Origin: Wuchereria bancrofti
Taxonomy: Eukaryota > Nematoda > Chromadorea > Rhabditida > Onchocercidae
Direction: 5' to 3'
Assembly (NCBI GenBank): GCA_005281725.1
Contig: SSBO01000003.1
Span: forward strand, 8,508,455 to 8,572,454
Length of the DNA: 64,000 nt
The notes below the pieces were generated by a model. That model made no database searches and was not told where the DNA came from. It saw only the letters and a program-made list of their open reading frames with translations. Within the stretch, counting starts at the first letter, position 1, and each line of letters starts with the position of its first letter. The position numbers were made by a program, and so were the translations under genes. Below, piece by piece: positions 51,501 through 60,106 of the stretch.

Positions 51501-54500
51501 GATCAAGCTGATCAAACAATATCATCAAAAGAGACAACAGTAATTTGGGCTAAAGGTGCAAAATTTACGCCATTATCTGATAAATCTATTTCTAAGGTGA
51601 AATTTTATTTTCTAAATTTCTTACTCTTTGCTTTTTTTGTTTTATTTTCTTTAATCTGAGCAAAAGGTGCAAAATTTATACCAACTTAATCATATTTAAC
51701 TAAATTATTTCACATATATTTTCATGAATATTAACTAATTAATTTCATTAACTTAATTGTTAATTATTTATGTAATATATTTAATAGTATTTAAAATAAA
51801 TTTTAAGAATATTTTGGAGAAAGCGGCAAATTCATTTGTAAATGATGGAAGTAATCGAGGACAGTTGGTTATCAATTTCTTTGGTTTGTCAACGTTTTAT
51901 CAATTTTTCTTTTCCTTTTTTTTTGATTCAAAATTTAATAAATTGATATATAATCTTTTTTTTTTGTTATTTCGTAAATAAAATTATTTAACAAATACAC
52001 AATTTGTTTCTCTCTTATTATCTGCTTGAATATTTACTAAACATTGACATATTTACATATTTTCACAATAAATAATTTATATTTGTATTTATTATTGATA
52101 TGTAACTAAAATTATATATCTTTTTTCTTCTTCATCTTCTTTTAATTATCATAAATTAATAATGAAAATTAATAAAAGTTAAAATTAATAAAAAAAAAGC
52201 AAACAATTCTACAGAGATGTAAAATAAGAGAAGGAAAGGAAAAAAAAAAGAAAGTAGCATAAATTTGAAATAAAAAGAAAGTGAAATAATTTAAAAAACA
52301 AAAAAAAAGTAAAAAATATATTAGTATTTGTTTATTATTATTTAAATTTTTGCAGATAATATGGATGATGAATTAATGGAATATCAAAAATTGAACAATA
52401 AAAATGAATGTTTTGGTAATTTTACATATCCCACAAATTGTATTAATGAAAAATGTATTTATACAATTAATTGGTGGACTGATGGAAAAAAAATTTCATT
52501 TTCATTGATGGCATTAATTTCAATAAATCATTCCACTGGTATTGGCTTTTCATATGATGGAACAATAGCACATTCAGATATAATTGCTGTTAATGTATTA
52601 AATGTATGTTACAAATAAATTTTATTTATAGTTTAAAAAAATAAAAAATAGATTAAAATTTTTACTAATTATAAATTTTAATAATAAACTAAATTGTAGC
52701 ATATAAGTAATTATAATTGTATTTTTTCCTTTTTTCATTCTTTTTTTTACTTAATTATTATATTCAAAGTAATAGTCCAAATAATTTGGGAAAAAATTAG
52801 GAAGCAAATATTTTGTTTTTTTGTTTTTTGTTTTTTTTTTTGCAGTAATGATTCTAATTTAATTAATATAATATACGTAAATAGTTAGTACTAGTTGTAC
52901 TAAATAAAATTGTTTTTTTTTTTTAAATTTTTGATATAATTTTGTATATTTGAAATTTATTTACTATAAATTAGTCAGATAGTGGCTTTTTTACATAAAT
53001 AATCTTTACATTTTTTTCATTTACAAACATTATTAATGCTAATTTTAACTTTTAAAAGAATAATGCATGTTTACATTTTGTAATTTTGAAAAAAAAAATA
53101 ATTTAAAAAAAAAAAAGAGAAAGGAATAAATTTAAAGAATTAAAAATGTTAAAATTGATTGATTACAGGAAGGTGTGATAAAAGTTTTGGATATGTTTTC
53201 ATCAGATTATAATCAACCAAAATTAGATAAGGAACAAGATTTATTCAATATTCGAACATTATATGATCAAGGTCGATTATATGCAAATTTTTCGCGTTAT
53301 TTAATTTCAAATGATAATGATAACGATATTTCCATTGATCAATGTGTTTATTTTCTATATCCAATTAATGTTGATATGCTAAATATGGGTAAATTTTTCT
53401 CTTTTATTTAAGAATAATATTAATTAATCAATTTTTTTTTTTGCACCTAATATTTACTTATTAAAATTCCTATTTTAAAATAACATTAATTACTTTATCG
53501 TTTATGCATTTTAATTAATTTATCTTTTCAAAATATTTGCAAATGATATTCAAAAATTGAAATATTTTTGGTAATTTTTGCAGAAATGAATAATGGAATG
53601 CATAAATATGAAAAAAGTTTTATTCCATCCGAAATGAAAATTTGTCCAATGTTATGCATTAATAATTTGGCTGTTAAAAAAATGCCACAAAATGAACCAC
53701 TTCATAAGGCATCTGTCTTACCGGAAGAATTAATTATTACGGAAAGTGTAAGCTTATTAAAATTTTACAATTAATTTTAAAATATTTATCAGTTTATCAG
53801 TTGTTACAATAGATATGTGTGTATATATATTGAGATAATATTCGACTTTTTTTTTAAATTAACTCTTATTTTAAAAATTAAGGCGAAAAAGAAAAGGAAA
53901 AGAAAATTTGCAGAAACAAAAGATTTATGAATTAATAAATGAGTTTTTTTCAATTAGAAAAATCTATAAATATTTATTTATATTATTAAAAAAGTACAAA
54001 TTATAATTATAGTACTTATTAATTTTTTTTTTTGGAAATTAAAAAAGGAAAAGAAAAAAAGCAAAAACGAACTTTCTAAAATAAATAATGTCAAAAAAAA
54101 ACTTTTTCTTTTTGAATATTTTTTTTAAGGCTACATTTGATGTGGTATTGCGTATTTTGAATCGTGAATGGAATTCATATTTTATTAATCGAAATACTGA
54201 AGAATTTCATCAGTTAGCTTCGGAAGTAATTAATGAAGTTAGTTTCTTCCGTAATAGAATTAGCAATTTTTTCTTTTTTAAAATTTTCAAACTAATATCA
54301 AAAATTTCAAATGACAAAATTTCAGAATAAAATTAGTAATTTTTTCTTTTTTGAAATTTTCAAACTAATGTGGAAATTTTGAATGACAAAATTTTAGGTT
54401 AATGCAATGGTGAAAACGAAATATCCGCAAATGAGAGTAATTGAAATTAAAAAATTCAAGTGAGCAATCATTATAATCAGTAAATGCGTAGTTAAGCATT

Positions 54501-57500
54501 TCAATTTGACATTTTATCATTTCTGATGATAAGAATTGATCAAATTGAAAATCAATGACTGGATAACATAAAGTGATAAATCGATGCTTAATAATTGATT
54601 TGAATTTTTTTTTTTTTGCTTTAATTATTCAAAAAGAAATTAAAATTGCTTCTTCTATGTATTTCTGAATTTTTAACTTTTTTTTTTTTGTTAATTAGAA
54701 ATGAACGGGAAAAGAAGTTTAGATTCAAATTTCAGACAAGGAAGTATATTGGCTTTTATGACGCTTTTCTCAGAAGATGATCCTTTACCAAGTGAACATG
54801 AATTGAAGGAATATTTAAATGAGGTTGAAATTTACAAATTATTTTAATGTCAACATCTGTATTATTATTCTTTTAATTTATTTTTGTGCTATTTAGAAGG
54901 AAAAAAAATTAAATAAAATGCATTCATTTGAAATTGTAATTTTTTCTCTTTTTTATTAACATAATTCTATTTTTTTTTTAATTTGCTAAATTTTTGTTTT
55001 TTTAGCAAGTTAAACTTCAACCATCGGAAATATTACATTTGGAAATAGCATCAGTGATCTTAAGAAAAGCAGAGAAAGGTTAATTATTTCATTTCATCTT
55101 TCTTTGCTTTATTATTGAACACTTTACAACATTAACAAAATTTATCAAATATAAATATCAATTTGTGATCCATATTTATGGTACCAATTCATGATTCACA
55201 TTTTGGTACCAACCGTATCAGTTTATGACTCATAGTTGTGGTACCAGCTGTATCAGCTTGTCTTTTTGTAGCACCAACCTATCAAATGCTGTACCAGCTG
55301 TATCAATTTATAACCATGACCCATATTTGCAGTACCAACCGTATTAATTTATCACCCATATTTGCGGTACCAGCCCTATTAATTTATCGCCCATACTTGT
55401 GGTACCAAGTGTAACAATTTATGGCCCATATTCATGGTACCAACCGTATTAATTTGTCACCCATATTTGTGGTACCAACCGTATTAATTTATCACCCATA
55501 TTCGTGGTACCAAGTGTAACAGTTTATGGTACCAAGTGTAACAATTTATGGCCCATATTTATGGTACCAACCGTATTAATTTATCACCCATATTTGCGGT
55601 ACCAACCCTATTAATTTATCGCCCATACTTGTGGTACCAAGTGTAACAATTTATGGCCCATATTTGCAGTACCAACCGTATTAATTCGTCACCCATATTT
55701 GTGGTACCAAGTGCGTCCATTTATGGTTCATATTTGTGGTACCAAGTGCACCAATTAATGGCGTATATTTGTGGTACCAATCATATCATTTCTTAATTAT
55801 CTCATCCAATATCATAATTAATTTATAGATTTATCAAATAAATTAGGCAGAATTCAAAATTGGATTATTCTAAGTATCGGTGTATCATTATTTCTTATTG
55901 CCACATTTCTTGTTTGTTGCATTGTTAGTCGCTCACGAAAGGTGCGATCGGATAATTTTGTAAGTCAATTACTTTTTTTTTTTCCTTTTTTGATACTAAT
56001 CTCTGATAAGAAATATTTGATATTTATATTTTTCTAAATTTATAATTAATATTAAATAATGCTATAAAATAATTATAACTAATAATTTTGACAATTTAAT
56101 TTAAAAAATTGGATTTATTAATTACTAGCAATAAGGTTTATATTAATACAACAATACTTATTTATATATGATAACATATTTCTTATCTCTTTTTTTTGAT
56201 CAGTTAATTAATTCTTAATTGCATATATAATTCTATCATTTTTTTTTTATTCATTTTTTCTTTTTTTTTTCAGAATAATTACAATGTACATTATCCAATG
56301 AATGGTTATGGCTGCAATAATACTCGTATGTTGTTTTAATTTGATAAATTAAAATATATTAAATTTTTCATTCATTTATTTAAATAACTATAAATTAAAT
56401 ATAAAATGAAAATAATTTGTTTAGATTATTTTTTTATAAAAAAAAAGAAGAAAACGAATTTTCTTTTTTCGTTTTTTATTTTTGATTATATATATTTAGT
56501 TGCTGTTTCACCAATGAATAGCAAAAAAAGTGGTTTTGAAAATGCAGCATATCATGCGACACATAGTAGACAATTTTCACAAGCGACAACAGCTTCACAA
56601 AATGGTACCACCAGTAAAAGTTCACCAAATACATTGGAAGAAATTCCAAAAGGTGTTGGTGAAACTACCTATCAAGAGTGGTTCTCGAAGGTAAATACTT
56701 CATTTTACTTTTGTCTTTTTTTCTTCTACTTATAAATATTTAAAGTTTCTTTTTTCTTTTCAAAAACTACTATCAGCAATGATTCACTAAAGTAAATACT
56801 TCATTTCATTTTTGTCTTTTCTGTTTTTTTTTTTTGTACTTATAAATAGTAAATATTTAAATGATTCTCTAAAGTAAATACATTATTTTACTTTTGTCTT
56901 TTTTNTTTTTTTTTTTTTTTTGTACTTATAAATAGTAAATATTTAAATGATTCTCTAAAGTAAATATTTTACTTTTGTCCTTTTTTTCTGTACTTATAAA
57001 TACTAAATATTTCAAAGAGTATGTTTCTTTTTTTTTTTTTTTCAAAAACTACCATCAAGAATGATTCTCTAAGCTAAATACTTTATTCTTTTCAAAAAAA
57101 AGAGGGTTTTTTTTTTTTTTAAATTCAAATAATTTAAGCAATAATATAATGATTTTTTCTTATATACTCATAAATAGTAATATTAAATGTAAAAATTATT
57201 TTCTATAACTTTCTTTTTTTTAGAAACAAAGAATTATTGTTAAATTAATTTTATATTTATAAAATTGTTATTTTTTTAAAATTTTACATTTTATTTTGAA
57301 TATTTTTTATAATTAAATTAATTTCATTTATTGTATTTTAGGTTGCTTCAAAACCTGGTGCACAACAGCATGAAGAATTATCATCACCATCTGTACGGCA
57401 TCCAATTTCTCGTCGTTCATTTAGTGGACCATCTTATATGTCACATACTCAGGATGCTAATAATTTTTATGGTGAAATTAGATTAGGACCACCTGGATAC

Positions 57501-57515
57501 TATCGTCCTTATTAA
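33569..57515 (+). CDS. Type I membrane protein: X325-like, EGF, TIL, DOMON, SEA domains (35 exons, 1848 aa)
   Basis: Coding exons: 33577-33721, 36281-36348, 36542-36633, 36996-37132, 38039-38137, 38661-38783, 39712-39812, 42291-42630, 42964-43169, 43536-43719, 44525-44769, 45114-45225, 45468-45725, 46001-46176, 46395-46658, 47184-47274, 47701-48023, 48496-48702, 50068-50215, 50532-50678, 50795-50986, 51106(or 51109)-51306, 51496-51596, 51808-51883, 52356-52603, 53169-53388, 53584-53747, 54130-54237, 54398-54459, 54736-54823, 55006-55078, 55829-55959, 56274-56325, 56500-56690, 57342-57515. Every junction keeps phase and the total is 5547 nt. All introns are GT-AG except a GC donor after 50215. 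The signal peptide (residues 1-12) and the single membrane helix (about 1678-1700) predict a surface protein with an extracellular part of about 1670 residues. Exon 1 follows TTTTAG eight bases before ATG 33577, so it is trans-spliced or preceded by a noncoding exon; the short signal peptide leaves room for an N-terminal extension, as the frame is open up to the acceptor. I know no precise orthologue or function. DOMON domains bind heme or sugars in redox proteins, so an extracellular redox or matrix role is plausible. Confidence 0.88.
35233..35272. repeat. Perfect 14-bp inverted repeat with 12-base loop (intron 1)
   Basis: TACGATAACATATC at 35233-35246 and its exact complement at 35259-35272. 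The loop is GTATGATACATA. A stable hairpin in AT-rich intron sequence. Confidence 0.9.
35367..35430. repeat. (ATC)n / (AAT) microsatellite in intron 1
   Basis: ATCATC repeats at 35373-35397 change into ATCAACA and AATAATAGTAATAAC. Confidence 0.85.
38039..38783 (+). other. Exons 5-6: two EGF-like modules
   Basis: Both exons start and end in phase 1, typical of shuffled EGF modules. Exon 5 (38039-38137) is short with four cysteines (TCLGNG ... GICECNAYSFGDNCQ). Exon 6 (38661-38783) has six (ECINDKDCNSHGRC ... CFCQRGYFGRMCQ), including the usual C-x-C and G-Y/F-x-G ending. Neither has an obvious calcium-binding DxNE pattern. Confidence 0.85.
39712..42630 (+). other. Exons 7-8: N-terminal half of a DOMON domain, then Ser/Thr-rich stretch
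   Basis: Exon 7 reads SFTDDSEF...IYWRILQ and exon 8 NEIEFVLKFKTDSWIGIGWKP, the first strands of a DOMON fold up to the W-x-G-x-G-x-x-P turn. The expected following strands are missing here. Instead come GYCPLP, then a stretch made of Ser, Leu and Thr (about residues 298-322, coded by TCA/TCG/TTA runs) and an acidic linker, ending in phase 1 at 42630. See exons 22-24 for the matching C-terminal half. Confidence 0.75.
42964..45225 (+). other. Exons 9-12: three trypsin-inhibitor-like (TIL) cysteine-rich modules
   Basis: TIL1 is exon 9 (ICHENEEFSHCPEFTRQC, ..., CKEGFVRS, ..., CVPFHIC). TIL2 is exon 10 (ECLINSTWAKCG, ..., CTCADNYVRHKGNC, ..., DCP). TIL3 is split between the end of exon 11 (LTCGINETINECGRACEINC) and exon 12 (RCYRPACACIHGYARI, ..., CIYRADCP). 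The cysteine spacing C-x-C-x-x-G-[FY]-x-R and the final C-x5-C are the TIL pattern. Most of exon 11 (44525-44700) is a Thr-rich linker. No reactive-site residue can be named with confidence. Confidence 0.85.
43727..44315 (+). repeat. 53-bp minisatellite, about 11 copies (intron 10)
   Basis: Unit of 53 bases containing CCTCTTACTTAAAATTATAA and CACTACTATCATTATCACC; CCTCTT starts at 43762, 43815 and so on. Variants are ACTGC for ACTAC, CACTATC for CACCATC, and one copy with a 4-base loss near 43871. The array begins within about 10 bases of the exon 10 splice donor. Confidence 0.95.
45468..45725 (+). other. Exon 13: low-similarity linker
   Basis: 86 residues, phase 1 to phase 1, rich in Asn, Ser and His with several N-x-S/T sequons (NHSS, NSSL). 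No domain recognised. It joins TIL3 to DOMON B. The insert is phase-symmetric and could be skipped without loss of frame. Confidence 0.75.
46001..47274 (+). other. Exons 14-16: complete DOMON domain B
   Basis: Residues about 703-880. Starts with CYGDWRWPPGCRDCDYRISW, then EIEFSIETRA, WWTGVGFSPTGTM, VEADIIIVKSRNG, VLRVQFTRKRDTGD and CYKFLFPVSGGRL, with a closing cysteine pair KICIQSC. The G-x-M-x-x-A-D loop carries Met762, a candidate heme ligand by analogy with heme-binding DOMON domains (inference). Confidence 0.85.
47701..48702 (+). other. Exons 17-18: complete DOMON domain C
   Basis: Residues about 881-1057. CETEYRYPAGCSGTACDY leads to ISSKELGRWTGIGFSRDGQM, NSDMYIGWVFEGKAYVTDR, then DIQTITFRRKVLPADT and CYYFLFPVGGGRVL, ending KICICDQ. 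It is the sister of domain B with the same two-exon cut after the first half. Met938 sits in the same G-x-M-x-x-S-D loop as Met762 of domain B. Confidence 0.87.
48840..49890 (+). repeat. 30-bp minisatellite with a 196-N gap (intron 18)
   Basis: Unit GAATCATACCTTACTCGAAA followed by TCATACTTCA, tandem from about 48975 to 49768, with degenerate copies on both sides (from about 48840 and to about 49890). The main variant is TTTAG for TTCAG. N's at 49284-49479 hide an unknown number of copies. The 30-base unit has no stop in any plus-strand frame. Confidence 0.95.
50068..50986 (+). other. Exons 19-21: basic and acidic linker with furin-type motifs
   Basis: Exon 19 carries VRNRRRIN (residues about 1071-1078) and TRLRRQSQD (about 1084-1092), two R-x-R-R type sites for furin-like convertases. 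Exons 20 and 21 are Ser/Glu/Lys-rich and low in structure (for example DISKSESKSE). The donor after exon 19 is GC (AAAG|GCATAT): no GT in the required phase exists before the in-frame stop, and the phase of exon 20 requires it. Confidence 0.75.
51106..51883 (+). other. Exons 22-24: C-terminal half of a DOMON domain
   Basis: Residues about 1220-1345. Reads CFDMVIGVIIDGISQIRDYY, then FFGGKDSLTSATAYQQDG, TTIIFRKPLK, TTVIWAKGAKFTPL and GQLVINFF. These match the middle and end of a DOMON fold (D-x-x-I-G strand, D-Y-[YF]-S, Q-D-G-x-T-x-x-F-R, x-W-A-K-G). The domain has no first half of its own: the missing strands are those in exons 7-8, about 850 residues earlier. Exon 22 has two possible acceptors (51105 or 51108), both in frame. 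Confidence 0.75.
52356..53747 (+). other. Exons 25-27: DOMON domain D
   Basis: Residues about 1345-1556. CFGNFTYPTNCINEKCIYTI opens it, then INHSTGIGFSYDGTIAHSD, EGVIKVLDMFSSDYNQPKLD, CVYFLYPINV and KICPMLCIN. The loop that holds Met in domains B and C reads G-T-I-A-H-S-D here, so the candidate heme ligand is lost. It is more diverged than B and C. Confidence 0.8.
54130..55078 (+). other. Exons 28-31: SEA domain with G-S site
   Basis: Residues about 1557-1666. ATFDVVLRILNREWNSYF, HQLASEVINE, YPQMRVIEIKKFKQGSILAF, FSEDDPLPSEHELKEYL. Gly1615-Ser1616 in FKQGSILAF is at the place of the G-S autocleavage bond of mucin-type SEA domains. The correct acceptor for exon 30 is TTTCAG at 54735; an upstream TTAATTAG at 54698 would bring a stop in the required phase. 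Confidence 0.85.
55150..55795 (+). repeat. About 35-bp degenerate minisatellite with GGTACC cores (intron 31)
   Basis: Units such as CCGTATTAATTTATCACCCA followed by TATTTGTGGTACCAA, about 17 copies. Variants are GTGTAACAATTTATGGCCCA and GTGCACCAATTAATGG. Nearly every unit contains GGTACC. It fills most of the intron before the membrane-helix exon. Confidence 0.9.
55829..57515 (+). other. Exons 32-35: transmembrane helix and cytoplasmic tail
   Basis: The helix is NWIILSIGVSLFLIATFLVC (from about residue 1677), followed by the stop-transfer sequence SRSRKVR. The tail of about 140 residues is Ser/Tyr/Asn-rich, has FENAAYH (a weak endocytic-like tyrosine motif) and ends GPPGYYRPY. PPGY (1841-1844) fits the PPxY ligand of WW domains. 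The stop is TAA 57513-57515. Confidence 0.88.
56680..57085 (+). repeat. Tandem copies of the exon 34 splice-donor region (intron 34)
   Basis: The exon end and donor, GGTTCTCGAAG|GTAAATACTT, is echoed by GATTCACTAAAGTAAATACT (56781), GATTCTCTAAAGTAAATAC (about 56863), GATTCTCTAAAGTAAATAT (about 56949) and GATTCTCTAAGCTAAATAC (about 57063). Each copy is followed by TTTTGTCTTTTT- and TACTTATAAATA-like sequence; the unit is about 85-110 bases. An N lies in a T run at 56905. Confidence 0.85.
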
Positions 57516-60106
57516 AAATTAGAAATTAAAAATTAAAAAAAAAAGTGAAAAAAAAATTTTTTAAAAATGAAAAAAAGACAATGAAAGAAAGAGACGATTT
57601 TATTAATCTTTATCTAACTATTTTATTTATTGTTAATCATTTAGGATGATGAAATCTTTCTCTTTTGAAAATTTGAATAATTAATTATCTTTGGATAATT
57701 TTTATAGCTATTAAAATATTGAAATATTAGATCAATTTGGAGAAAAAAAAAAAGGTTTACAAATTCAAATTTGTTAATCCTAAATTTATATGATAAAATT
57801 AATGTATAATGATGATTTTATTAGTTTCATTGATGTGATAATGAAGTAAATTTGTTATTGCTCAAAATGATTTATACAAAATTTAAATTTTTCAAGTCTA
57901 AGCTTTTTGATTTCAATAATACTGAATTTTTATTATTTTAACTTTTGGAATATTTAGAATGCATACCAAACATATTTTTTAATTCGTGCATTTATCGTGT
58001 GTATAATTATTATAATTTATTAAAATTTCACACTTTGTGTGTGTTTTTTTTCTTTTGCAATTAAATTATTTAATTATAATTGTTGTATTTGATCTAATAG
58101 ACAAACAGTTTCTTCTTAAGCTTAAAAATTTCCCTCATTTTTGATCAATTTCTATCAAATTAAAATGATTTACAATTGAAAGGATCTAATTAAAGTTGAT
58201 GAGGAAAAACAAAAAGAAATTGAGAAATTAAGAAATTTTGATGAAATTATATTAATGATTGTTATTTTAATTAATGCAAATTAATATACTTTTATATAAA
58301 TGCAAAAATAAAAAACTGAACTGATTTATTTTGAATAAAATGATTCTTCAAAATGATCATTTTAATTATTATTTTCTTTATTTTAAAATTTGTGAAATTG
58401 GTAGTTTGAAGTTTGTGAAATTGATATTTTCAAAAAAAAAAATTTTTTTTCTCTTTTTTTAATTTTAAGTAATTATTAAATTTTGTTCATTGTTGCAGAT
58501 TAATTGATAATTTTTCTTTTTTTTCTTTTTTTATGTTCGATTTTGTTATCATTCCAAATGTAGAATTAATAAAATTCTATTGTGCATTTCAACAATTATT
58601 GGATTGCTTTTATTTTAATTGTTTGCTTTTCTCTGAAAAAAAAATCTGTCATTTTGTGTTTATTTTAAAAATTTTTTATTCCTTTTTTAAAAAAAAGTTT
58701 TTGAAATGGTAAATAAAAGGTGAAAGTCAAAGTTTCATTTCTTTCAGAAATATTTTCACTACCATACTTTTGTCTTTTTGTCGAAAATTTTTTTAGCCAT
58801 AAAAATTTTTCAAAATTAAGTTTTTTGTTTTCTCTTTCTCAGCCAAATTTTTTCTTTTTTGAAATGATATTTTGTTGAATTTGAATATCTTTTTTTTAAA
58901 CAATGTTTTTCATATTTGTATTCTGTTTGAATTGATAATATTTGCTAGAATTAAATGAATTTTTCAAGTGAATGCTACGCATTTTATTATTTTAAAATTA
59001 TTATCCCAAATTAATTCTATTTTTATTGTTGTCAAATATATGCAAAATATTTGACAAACAAGAGAATGTTACTAATTATTTTATACTTTTTCATTACATT
59101 TCTTTTTTTTCATACCATTTAGAAATAATTATAAGTGAATTTTCTAATTATTAATTACTAGGCACTATTTAATCTTTTTTTTTTAATAAACCATCACGTA
59201 ATTAACTTATTTCATAATCATTTTGATTTTTATTAATTACAAATAAAACTTGTTGCAAAAATGAAAAAGTAAAGATAAGAAAATGCAAAAAAAAAATTTA
59301 TAAAAAGAAGGAGTTCTAAATTCATAATTAATTGAAATTTTCAAAAAAAAAGGAAAAAAAAACGAAAAAGCAAAAATTTAAAATAGATATTTTTTTTTTT
59401 AATTAATTTTTCAAAAATAAACTAAATTTTTTTTCGAGTTAGCTTGCAAAAATTATTGTGAAAATTTTTATATTTTATGTATGATTGTATGATTTCCTTT
59501 TTTTTTCGTTTTCTGTCATTTATATTTATTGTTGAATAATAAAAGAAAAAGATTACTGCGCCAATTAGTGACACAATTTTTTTTTTGTTTTAATTTAAAC
59601 AAAAATAACAAATGCTTGGCTCAATTATATAACTTTTTTCCTCATTCAAAATTTTAATTCCAAAAGTTTTTATCAAAAAAAAAACACACGTTTTTCATAA
59701 AATTGAAATTATCAAATTAATGGATGAGTAAAAGTAATACTTCGTTAGAAAGAGATAAGTGAAAACAAAATAATTTATAATATAATTAAAATAAATAATT
59801 CAAACCAATGATAATTGCATTTTTTTAATTAATAACTCGTACCGTTTATTATCTAAGAAAAATAAAATTCAGCATATCACTGTTGAAAAAAAAAATGCTT
59901 CCTTAATAAATTAAAAAAAACGTAAACAATAAATCTGATAAATTATGCATAACTTTTTTTTTGCATATTATTATAATTTATAATTTGGAAAAAATAAAAT
60001 TATTGAAATTATAAAAATGTTATGAATTGAATGCTTTTATCAGTGTATTTTTTCGTTTTCTTTCCTTTTTTTTTTGTGCTATATTTGAATTTTATGTAAA
60101 ATTTAG
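57516..60106 (+). other. 3' flank of the DOMON gene and spacer before the tetraspanin-like gene
   Basis: 2.6 kb with no coding segment seen. AATAAA occurs at 58307-58312 and 58334-58339 and in many other AT-rich places, so I cannot name the poly(A) site. The distance is too long for a typical nematode operon pair. Confidence 0.4.

Noticed and set aside
54699..54735. Acceptor TTAATTAG for exon 30 of the DOMON gene
   Set aside because: In the phase required by exon 29 it reads into a stop; the TTTCAG 37 bases later keeps the frame and completes the SEA domain.
57516..60106. Operon linking the DOMON and tetraspanin-like genes
   Set aside because: The spacer is about 2.6 kb, far longer than usual nematode operon spacing.
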